Shown here: positions 26,901 through 38,900 of the stretch, piece by piece
Position numbering within the stretch: position 1 is the stretch's first letter
Layout: the number at the start of each line of letters is the position of its first letter
DNA from: Nilaparvata lugens
Taxonomy: Eukaryota; Arthropoda; Insecta; Hemiptera; Delphacidae
Direction of reading: 5' to 3'
NCBI RefSeq assembly: GCF_014356525.2
Contig: NC_052508.1
Location: 57,263,441-57,327,440, forward strand
Length of the DNA: 64,000 nt
Notes under the pieces: model-generated
Databases searched by the model: none
Told to the model about the DNA's origin: nothing
What the model saw: the letters and a program-made list of their open reading frames with translations, nothing else
Position numbers and translations under genes: made by a program

Positions 26901-29900
26901 GTAAATAAACATGTATTAATTTTAAAACTGGCTGAGTATTATTACATTAAAATCCGTCCGTCTCCCGTGTGTCACCCTGTATTATCTTGACTGTTTCACT
27001 ACAGTACTGTAATTATATGATTTGTCACTATTACGATCTGAGTAAAGTACTTGAATGTATCACATTTCATAGAAGATAGGTAGAGAAACTAACATTTCAG
27101 CATTTATTTTTGCCCAAGAATATTGCAGTGACAATAACTGCCGGTATGAAAATAATGTGGATGAAAATAATTTTTATTCATATTACACGCCCTACAATAA
27201 TATATAAATTTAATTTGAAACGTTTTCAGTGTTCCGGAAACAACCATTGGTGCCTCCAATTCCAATGAAACCATTGTACTGGACCAGGGTGATAGTCACG
27301 CCCACCAATTCACCACAGCATGTTGCAACGTCGCCAGTCGGGACACCATCAAGTCCAAATAATGGCAGGTGAAATAGAAATTATTGCTTGAATCAATTTT
27401 CGAACAATACTGTTTTAAATATAACGTCAGAGTTCTTGTTGAAAAATCGAATTGTAAAAAAAGCAAGAGAAATCATTTTCATTAGAAACGATAAGTAGAA
27501 TCAAGAACCAAGAATTTTATTGGCCATAAAACAACATTACAAAATGTAAGCAATATTCTTCGTCTATAATAGGTAAAATATCACAAGGTAGGCTATATCA
27601 AAAGATCAAATTTATACATACACATTGAAATATTCCAGGTACTCATTAACAGAATAGAAAGCTTCAAACATGAGCCATTTATCAACAGCAATACAAACGG
27701 GTTTTAATGGTAACTGCTTAACATTATCTGGAAGTAAATTAAACATGCGAATTTGTTATACTTATTACTTCAAAGTTTTAGTCAATCTAACTGTAGGTCT
27801 AGTTATATCATCCTTGTCTAGTGTAATGTGAATGTACAGAAATATTTTTATTAAAATTATACAGATTTTTCTTAACGGAGATTAAATATGTATACAATAT
27901 TGGCAAGGTCATAATTTTGTGTTCAACAAGAAGAGTGGATAGTGTGGAGTCGCCCCAAAGTTTTATTCCATAAATCAAGTGTGAATGAATGAAAGAGACC
28001 AAAGTATATAATTTTTATTAAATCTAGGTACCCAAAAGTAGCAGTCAACTAATCGAACATTATTAAACGATGCTGTATCTATTGAAATATACCTTCATTG
28101 CTGTCTTCAAATAATATTCTATTTGGAACAAGAATGTGTCTCAACCTCAACGGACTTCAAATTATATTACAAATTAATTTTATTCTGGATTTGTTACAAA
28201 TTATTGAAAGGCCTACTTCATAATATCCACCATCATCATCTAAAGAACTAAATAATATTAGACTTATAATTTCTTGTCACTATATTGCTTGGAGCAATAA
28301 TGTTAAAGAAGTTTCAATTTGTAAAACTTGCACTTATTTGCAGTGGGCCACTATGGGAAGAGTTGGAAGAAGCGAAAATACCGGACATTGATGAGTTTGC
28401 TCATTTATTCTCACGTCAAGTTATTGATAGGAAGAATACTAAGAAGAAAGTCACGAAGCCAGTGAAAGCCCAGGTGAGATAGCATTATCATGATTGAAAT
28501 TTTAGTAACTTTAAATTTTTAACTCTCAAGATTCAAGAATAAATTATTTCAAAGTTCTGATAATGTCACTATTCTCAACTACTTGATTACTTCTAAAACC
28601 TCTTTACTGTACGGTGGTAAGCCGTATTCGTATAAATTTATACATTTGTATGTAGGTACATTTGAATGGAAACTAAAATTACTCTTCACCCTAAACACAT
28701 CTTTCTCATCCAAAAATTGAAATTTTTCACGATCACAAAAAACCATTAATTCTCTAACAAAGTAATGATTCAAGAAGCTCAATTGAATAGACGAACACTT
28801 CGTAAACAATTCAAACTTGATCCGATTATACGTCATCCTTATTTGAGTTATATGGGACATTGGATGTTATGTGAATTTGATTTCAATCGTATATAATAAC
28901 CATAAAGGCTTTACTCAATATTATTAGAAGAAAATTGACCTCGCAATTAGGCAGTATCAATAAATGTAATTTTCATTCGAATGAATTATTATTATGTTTT
29001 CGAAGGGACGGATTCAAAGATCCAAAGGTTCAAAGAACCTCTACCCAGACTCACCAGCCAGCTGGTGAAGCGAGGGCTTGAGTCTGGCTGCAGCCTTTTG
29101 CCAAGTGCTTGACCAGGTTGACCCTGCCATTGCTGGTGATGTAAGTCCCAGGACCATTTACTTATTGTGTGGAAGGCAGTTGTTTTACTTATGCCACAGC
29201 CCGGCTCTGGGCCAAGGAATGGCATACTAGAACCCCGCTTAGCAAGCTCATCTGCACGCTTATTACCTCCTATGCCTACATGGCCAGGTACTCAACCAAG
29301 ATGCACAGAGTTGCGTTTTGCAAGCCTGCTGAGTGTTTTTTGGCACTCCCACACCATTTTGGACTTGATTTCATTGGAGTTGAGAGCCTTGAGGGCTGCC
29401 TGACAATCTGACAGGACTACAATATGCTTATTGCAATAGCGCCTGGCAATGCCTATGTTGACACAAGCTATGATGTCCCAAATCTCTGCCAGAAAGATTG
29501 TACAGTGTTGTCCCAGACTTGCATAAACTTGTGTTCTAGGTGAATCACTGTACACCCCGTAGCCAGATTTCCCTTCAATGAGAGAACCGTCTGTGTACCA
29601 GACAAGGCAGCCTCTTTTGGGATAGGGCCCTTCTTCAGACGGGTTCAGACTCCTCTCTAGAGCAGAATTTAACAGAGAAAGGTTTAGTAAAAACCAACTC
29701 CGTGCTCATGACATCTCACGTCATTTCAAGCACAGGGCTGTGAGCAACAGCTTCGGTGATTGTGCAGTGGCCTGTTCCAGACAGGCCTTCTCTCCATTGG
29801 CCTGTAACTTTCAGTCGATAGGCTGATTTCCGTGCCTCTGCCATAATAATAATGTTCAATAGCAGTAAGCCAAGAGCAACTTCAAGAGTTGCTGACGGGC

Positions 29901-32900
29901 TGCTCCTTAAAGTTTCAGTGACTAGAAGTGTGTCCATCCTTTGTAGACTTGTGTTCGAATGAATTCATAAATTAGACACTACCTATTCATGAAGAAATTT
30001 CAATCATGTGCATTTTAAAACAAAAAATAATATTCTGTTGGCTTTTTTCACTTCAGGTTGTGAAAATTCTGGACAGTAAACGATCACAGAATGTTGGAAT
30101 TCTTTCATCTAGTCTACATGTTGATTTCTCAGAAATTGAAAATGGTGAGTGTCGTATTATGTTCAACACTTGAACATTGTTAGCAATGCATTTCCATTAC
30201 AGATTATACCCACTTACTTTGACAGTATTCACATAGATGAACGCAATAACCATTTAGACCTACAGTACGAACAATCAGCAGAAGATGCTCAGTGAATTGA
30301 AGTGAAAAACTAATATAACCATCATTAAACACTACTAAACTATTTACTACTGTAAGCGCTACTCTCATTTCAAGATCATCAGAAGTTTGATAAGTACGGT
30401 AGCCTACCAGAAGAATGAAAATTATTAGCTCAATGAATATTATTAGTTGTTCAGTAGAATAAAACAATTGATAGATTATACTGTTGAATTGAATGGTGTC
30501 CTGTAGAATAACAAAATACAACATAATTAACATTTTCCCCATTCAAATCACAAGAAATGAGTTGAACATAGGGCACATTGAATAGAGAGAAGTTATAGTT
30601 TACCAAGAATTGAATAATTGATTCCAACTTCAAAAAACTGAACATTTTCTTGCATAAGTCCATATCTTTGTCTGAAGTAGAATCATTACCGTATTCAAAT
30701 ATTGAAACTCAATGGTATATTTTCCTGGTGTTTCTTTATGATCTCTTAAAATAAATTGAATTAAAAAAGCATTGTTATGATAATATTGTTATCATAAAAT
30801 TCCATTGGTAATTCTCGATAATCTTAAAATATTGTTCTGCATGAACAAAAATATAAAATTAATCTAAATTAATAAACTTCATGGTTTTCTAGACCAATAC
30901 CCAAATGATTCCACATAACACAATAAATTCAATTAACTATTTTTATTTAAGAATATCAGCCAATGTAAATTCGATCAATGCATTCCTGTTTTCTTTTACA
31001 GCAATCTACAACTTCGATACATCTGTTGTTAATTTGGAAGCTCTTCAGCAAATATATGAAGTGGTAAGTCGCCAAATCCCGCACTATCCTTTTCCTTTTT
31101 TAAAAATGTTGGTCTCTATTATTGACTGTGGCACAATCAATAATTATTAGTCAATTCAATCAATTGCTTGAATAATACACAGAAAGTGACAAACCATTCA
31201 TCTTTAATCTTGTCATCAATGGATCATTTTCCTTTTAAAAATTATAAAATGTTCATTTCAGCTAGGCTATAGCTCTAATTTGATAATAATTCAAGAATCC
31301 TGCTATATAGGCCTAAGCTACTACTATAACTAAGCTGAAATTTATGTTTCATCATGCATAGAAATTTCTTTAATCAAAAAAGTTAAAGTTACCTCTCATT
31401 TTAAAGATTCCTCACAGGCAATCATTTGATGTGTTACTAAAATAAGAGTAATTTCCGTTCTATATTCCAATTATAATAGTCAAATCATAGTTTAATATTT
31501 GTTATTACATTCCTCAATTACAATATCAAATTAATAATTGGGAGAGAATCGACAGGTTAAACCCAAAACTGTTTCTCTTTCTAATTTTGATAAAAATAGT
31601 CCAAATGAGGTTATGAAAACACTTTTATAAAGATAACAAAATTTACAGTCCAAATATTCATTATACTAAAAAAATTTCACCTATTTGGGTTGATCAGAAA
31701 GATAAAACAAAAGATTAGACACTTGAAAATGCGTTAATAAATTGTAAAATATTTAAAAAATTGATAAATTTGAAGCCAGAAAAATTAAAAAAACATTCAC
31801 TATCAGCACTATAATTTACTATAATAATAATAGTTGTATTATTATTTTGTTGAAGTTACCAACAAATTTGATAAATCTTCAGCTTTCTATTAGTGTATTT
31901 TATTTACTTACGAGATTGATTTTTTTTAGAATCTATGTGCAAAATTTGGAGATCTAAATCATTCCCGTTTCTCCGGTAGTCAATCCACAAGTTGACATGT
32001 TTTGATGCGAACAAACGAACACAAGAACTAACACAACCCTACTCTCTTATTATATAGATTTGTACAAAACCACTTATCATCAAAATTATGTTGGAAGAGG
32101 AAAAACAGACGAACTCTTTAATGATTATTGAATATTATTCGGTATTTTTTGGATCTGAATTTGGGTTTTTGTTTTAGAGAGCAACAGCAGAAGAGCTGTC
32201 GTTGATAAGAGAGCACGTGACCAAACAGCCAGACCAGCAGCTGGACAAGCCGGAGCAGTTCCTGTTGGAGCTTGCGGACATACCACACTTTGTCGAGCGT
32301 GTCGCCTGTTTCATGTTCCAAACCGAATTCTCCGATAACATTGTCGGCATTGAGAGCAAGCTCAACAATTTGAAGTGCACCTGCCAGGTAGGTTTTAAAT
32401 TGTTATCCAGAATAACACTTTTCTAAAAGTGACAATAGATGGGATACCTAATGAAATGAAATGAAATTTAATGAAATGTATCATTTTAGAATAAATGATA
32501 CAACAATTATATAATACTTTTAATTGTAATAGTAATGATAATGGAATACTGATGCTGCATTTACATGTTGGCCCAATGAAAGCCAATGTCGAAGCCAATG
32601 AAAGCCAGTGTGTGGATGGGTGGTTTGCCAGAGCTGGCCTTCACTGGCCTTCATTGCCCTACGTTGGGTTACCAGGCTTACTGGGCCAGCGACTGGGTCA
32701 ACATGTGGACTAAGCATAATACTTTATTGACCGAGTGAAGTGAGGTCTAAAATTCAAGTCGACGGTTTGGCATTTCTCTTAATATTTAAATGTTTATATT
32801 TGTTCACTGTCAGTAGATCGGGTTGTAAGGCCGATCTGCAAAGTAGTGGACTGTGTGAAAGTGTATAGATGAGATTTATATCTGATCTAGGCACTGACAG

Positions 32901-35900
32901 CTCTCCATTATTTGCTATGAGCGGATCTACATACCTTGAATGTGTAGATCCGAAAAAATACCTCTGGTTTAATGTGCGTCTGAGCACAAGTAGAATGCAC
33001 GAAAGTAGTGCAATAATGATGACCAATAATTGAAGAGTGATAGATAATAAATTTCTTATTATCCGTATGTAATGCTGATATTTGTATGTAACTATTGGAA
33101 TGCTTAAAATTAATGTAATCGTAATTAAAATAAAAAGAATTAGAAATGCACTCAAATTGTTTATTGTACCTAGGCTTTTTGCTAGTACGTTTAAGATTAG
33201 TGATACAATGTTTCAAAATGACGTTACCTCTGTGAGCGTAAAAGATTGAATAATACAAAGATGAAATTGGAATTTCAATATTAATGTTGAAATACACAAT
33301 AGAATATATTGATGCTGAAACTAATAATAGAACAATAATGACATTGAGTAATGATTGAATTGAACGCACAATTTAGCAATGTTTAATTGAATAAAATTTA
33401 AAATACTTGAAAAATGATAGTAAAGATGAGAATCCTAGCCTGAATGAAAAAAATCAGTCGAGAGACAAAAAATCCTAAAAAATAGTCCTGCAAATGCTTA
33501 GCAATCTTAAAGGTATGAAAGTACAAAGATTTATATGACTATGAACAATTACCTAATTTCAAAAATGATAACTAGGAATTCAGTTTAGGTAGAATCCAAT
33601 CGTACCTGAAGCTTTCAAGCTGTTGACTTTGTAACACTGAAAGAGGACAACTATAGCAACTTGGCTATAGTGTACGCAGAAGGAGCAGAAAGTCTGTCCA
33701 GAACTGAAGGTTCGATTAATGATTAAAAATAGAAAAGGTTGAAAAATAACAAATACAATATTGAAAGGAGACGAAGCTCAGCATATTGTATGACATAAGC
33801 GGGCTGGGAAAAGACAGCTCAATGCATGTCAAATTACATAGGGAATATTACCATATGTGAATCACATAAGTAATAATAATATAAGATAAAATTGAATGAT
33901 TGATAGTATTTAAATAGTTATTATTTAGGAATAAGAAGTTAATCAAGAACCAAATTGATGGGATGAAGACTACCGGTAAACACAGTGCCTCTGAAAGGGT
34001 AAGTACAAAATGTGAATATTAGAATAAGACTTCCCTGAATAATTAATGATGTGTTGCCGAAGTAAGACTACCGGTAAACACAGTGCCTCTGAAAGGGCAA
34101 GTACAAAATGTGAATATTAGAATAAGACTTCCCTGAATAATTAATGATGTGTTGCCGAAGTGATAGGCCTACGGTGACTCGAAATCCGTGGATGAAACTT
34201 GACTCCTGTCAAGTACATTGTAGTTGCAGACAGCTGCTGGGCTAATAGAGGCTGAACGATGTAGATATCTTGACTATATCCTGATGAACGGTGACCGATG
34301 CGGAAGAGAACTTGACTTGAATACGTTGAGATATTGAAAGTTGAGACTGTTCCGATATTAAAGTTGATAATGAATATAACGACGAATGGGCACTTCACAA
34401 ATTGAATGAGTTTCACTGGTTGAATGTTAATTGGAAGAAAGTTCCACCATGAATTAAGTAGAATAAATGTTTGAGGTTATGTCCTAAAGTTGATGTAATT
34501 GAAGTGAATAAATATTTGAATAACGAGATAAAAAGTTCTCGACGAATGAAATCACTGGCATCAGTAAGAAATGAGATTGATAAAGTTCGACTAAATAAAT
34601 GATGAGTAGCTAAGACTGAGTAGCTAAAAATGAGTAGCGGTTGACGATGAAGGGCAAACTGCACTTGCGCAAATTTCCCGAGTTGAAATGTTGAATAAGG
34701 TAAGTTGCACTTGCACAAGACTTCCCAAGTTGAAATGTATCTCCTATGAGCATACAAATGAATGTAACCGCTAAATAATGTGTACTGATGCTCAGTAAAA
34801 TTGAAGTGATAAATATTGAATCAAAAGTTCATGTTGAGAATTGTTGAAAGTTCATGTAGAATTCATGGTGGAAAAGAATGTTGAAATTACTTACAGTTCA
34901 TAACACTAATATGACGAATAATTGAAAACGTGGTATGCAGAAAGCATGGCATGATTTGCAAAAAGGACGCTCAGTAGAAAAGTCCCGAAAGGTATGTTAA
35001 AATCATAGAAATTATGGTTGAAAGACGTTCACTGATGATAAATGCATTGAATGGTTATCGAATAAGCACAGAAACTAGGACATAATGAATGATGAAAATG
35101 GATAAAGTTTTCCTAAGATGGACGCATTAAACTAAGATGTTACATTGTATAGCTGTACAAGGAGAGTGACGCTGCTTGCTCGCTGGGTGAAGAAACAGGA
35201 ACTACCCATAGCGGAAACATGACGTGATCGGCAGTGATGCGCACAAACTCATCGAATGAGGTGAAAATATAAAATTGATATTAAGCGAACTAATGGTGTT
35301 GAGGTTGATGTGAATGTTGAAATATACCAATGGAGGTTCAAAAACAATGAAAATACAATTCAAAATACTTATAGACAAATATTAAACTAGAAAACACTGA
35401 AAGAAGCAGACGACAACTAGCGCTACTATCGATCAAGCGATCAATGAAACTGTGACGTCAGAGATCGCATGACAAGTGAAATGTTGTACAGAGGCTGTAG
35501 CAGCGGTATATTCAAATATTACAAAAACAAGATGGACGACCATAATACTGGCTAAAATATGAGACGAAATCTAACAATATGTTTTTATGTTGCGCATTTA
35601 CGGCGAAACCCGGTAATAGATTTTCATGAAATTTGACAGGTATGTTCCTTTTTAAATTGCGCGTCGACGTATATACAAGGTTTTTGGAAATTTTGCATTT
35701 CAAGGATAATATAAAAGGAAAAAGGAGCCTCCTTCATACGCCAATATTACCGTAAAAATCAGACTATAGAATTATTCATCACTAGCCGTCAGGGTCGCTT
35801 CGCTCGCCGTATCCGACTAGCCAGGGGGCTCCGCCCCCTGGACCCCCGACTGGATCGTCCAAGAATGAGATCAGCAGGCTCGCTCCACTCGCCTGCATTT

Positions 35901-38900
35901 TTCATTTGAGCATTTTATCATATGTTAGGACGATCCAGTCGGGGGTCCAGACTAAACGTCTGGCTAAACGAATATGGCGAGCGAAGCGAGCCTGATGGCT
36001 AGTAATATAATATTCCCAAGAATAGCTCTGATTGAAGAAGCAGTGCCCAATCAATTTTCCCGCGATAAATGCATTTCAATCTTCAACTTGGTGCCAACCT
36101 AACAAAGTCAACTCAACTTAATGCCAACCTGACAAAATTAATTTAGTTACCAGTTAACAACACTGTTTCGAAGAGGTACTCTCTCTAGATTATAGTTCTA
36201 TATTAACATATGGTATGGACATTTTTCAATTATTATTAAGAGAATAAGAAGAATATACATGCTAAAAGACGAACTTTAAACCCTTAAAAACCACCCTTAG
36301 AGTTAAAATATTGCCTAAAGATTTCTTAGTGCGCCTCTAAAGGGCCAACTGAACATACCTACCAAATTTGAACGTTTTTGGTCCGGTAGATTTTTAGCTC
36401 TGCGAGTGAGTGAGTGAGTGAGTCAGTCAGTCAGTCAGTGAGTGAGTGAGTGCCATTTCGCTTATATATATATATAGAAGATAAATCAGCTGTTTAGTGG
36501 ACTATAATACTACCCGTTCAAAAACATCGAACATCTTGAAAATGTATCTTTCCATTAACGTTAGTAGACAGTTGACTATAATACTACCCGTTCAAAAACA
36601 TCGAACATCTTGAAAATTGTATCTTTACAATTTAATTTGGCATTGGATTACATGATAATATCTATTAATAGATGCCTGAAAATCAGTAATGAACGGTTTT
36701 TGTTTGATTAAATAGTGGGAGCTTCCTCACTGATAAATTTTTATATGCATTTCTCAAATTCAAATTGTCATAAAAAGTAGGAGAGGCAATTAAGGTTAGG
36801 AGAAAATGTTGAATATTGCTGTTGAGATAATAATAAATATAATAAAATTTGATAAACGTAGCTGATATCATAGAATCTGAATCTGGACCATTTTTCTTGA
36901 TGAGAAAACGTTTTCAAGTTGTTATTATGTCTTTTCTCGATGTAAATATTGAATTATATTTTTTTACGTCTGTATCGTAGGGGTTATGGCTCAAGAAAAA
37001 CTTATCGATTTCAAAAAAATGACATATCATGACGTACGCAATAAATTAATATTTTCATCATAACATGCAACTAAATTTACAATATTTTCACTTTCAGCAA
37101 CTGATGTCATCTGAAAGTCTCAAGAAAGTATTGGCAATTATTCTTGCTCTGGGAAACTTCATGAATGGAGGAAATAGACAACGTGGTCAAGCCGATGGTT
37201 TTGGCTTGGAAATTCTGGGCAAATTGAAAGATGTCAAAAGCACTGGTGAGTTACATAATTATATTATGTACATAATCTTCAGTAACATACAATCATTATA
37301 ATATAATTGTGCATTACTCTCAAATTCACAACAATTGGACAAGCAAAAATAGAAAATTATTTCAATTTTCAATCAAAATAAGGACACTATTGCTATTCAT
37401 TATGGCGGCTTTGGAATAAGCGTGTATATTCTTCAATATTTTTCACTCACTATGTGGGATAAGTGATCATTTCCTGTGGAGTTGCATATTTATAAGCTAC
37501 TCATAACAATCATACTACTCATAATATATATTTATACTCACCAATTAGTAAGATCATAGTATTACCACAGAAGAAGGAATCCTTCTTTTAGTAGCTGTTC
37601 TATACTCCGTGGTAACTTATATTACACTCATATACACTTCTGTATAAACACACTTAGCTCATGCCAGTTCTGCTTGAGTACTTGTTTGAAACAGTACCGA
37701 GAAATGAGAAATTGTTAAGCTTGGATTGAACACACAGTATTTTGAGGAAATCTGTTTGTTGTTTCAGATAACACAATGACACTGCTGCAGTACATTGTGA
37801 GGGCCTACATGAAGCAATGTGAGGACCCGACCAAAGTTGAGCTGCCAGTGCCCGAGCCGGGTGACATCGATCGCTCTTCCGTTGTTCTCTTTGATGACCT
37901 CGAAGTGCAGTTGAAAGCTCTTCAAAAAGACCTCACAGGTAAACAATTATTACCGTATTGTTTATGTTTGGTGTGAATTGTTTTCACATCATTCTAACAG
38001 TTAATGTCGACAATACTTAAGTAGGCGTCAGATACTGCTGTTGGTGAGATATAGTGATATTTATGCATAATGAAACACTGTGATGTTGTCTAGAAATATG
38101 AAGAATTTAATACAAAATTATATACATGTTTTAACACCAATGGTGTCATCTTCAGACAATGAAATAAATTAGACATATTTCTAGACAACATCTCAGTGTT
38201 TCTTAACTTAATTAGGCTATTGGATATTGCATTTAAATAATTATTGACTTTGAAGGATATTTTTTCAAGGAATGACTTTGACTTTGAAGGATCTATTTTT
38301 TAAGGGTCATAGTGATTCAGTTAGTCCTATAGTACACTCACTAAGGCCTGTGTATTATTTAAGAACACCAGGCTCGGACACCAGATTGACCATAGCACAA
38401 AACATATGTGTCCATACTCAATGGTGTAGGATTAATGAACGCAATAAAAGGTGATGCCCAGCGACTTGTTCGGTCACTTGGTGTCCTAATGTACCCAATA
38501 CAGATTCAAAACGTTCAAATTATACTAGGATAGTAAATCAGTAATAATATTAGTGGTGATACGTGTACGATAGAAGCATTGCAGGCTTACACTGAGCCAA
38601 TAAGACTATAATCATAGAGAAAAGATAACATAAGAAGATTTATCCCTTGGTATAGGTCGTTTATGCTTTAAATTTCAAGCCGATTACTGTCGACCTATGT
38701 CTTTCAATCATCCTTGTCGAGATTATTTTAAAAGGCTGTGCATACTCACTCTACCTTGTATTTTTATTTTTAAAACTGTATTATATGTGGTTAAGAATAT
38801 GGGCAGTTTAACGAACAATGCACAGGTACATTCACACTCTACCAGAAACAGGAACAACTTTATCGTTCAGCCTCACAGGCTAACTCTTTTGAGAAAATAA

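Larger units (their letters stand above)
24567..27229 (+). other. capu intron 6
   Basis: Separates FH1 from FH2. Contains a hairpin (24637-24715), an inverted copy of repeat A (25168-25320) and a mariner-like transposon (25617-26979). Confidence 0.7.
32760..36510 (+). repeat. Dispersed repeat family B, copy 2 (split into three pieces)
   Basis: Pieces 32760-32800, 35577-35781 and 36482-36510 read on from one another when aligned to the uninterrupted copy at 6776-7035. Two later insertions separate them. Confidence 0.75.
32388..37097 (+). other. capu intron 11
   Basis: 4.7 kb built around a copy of repeat B that was opened twice, by a 2.78-kb TG...CA insertion and by a 700-bp Helitron. A 68-bp tandem duplication follows at 36491-36625. 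Confidence 0.7.

Noticed and set aside
36396..36452. GAGT/CAGT microsatellite as an independent feature
   Set aside because: Part of the 5' region of the Helitron at 35782-36481.
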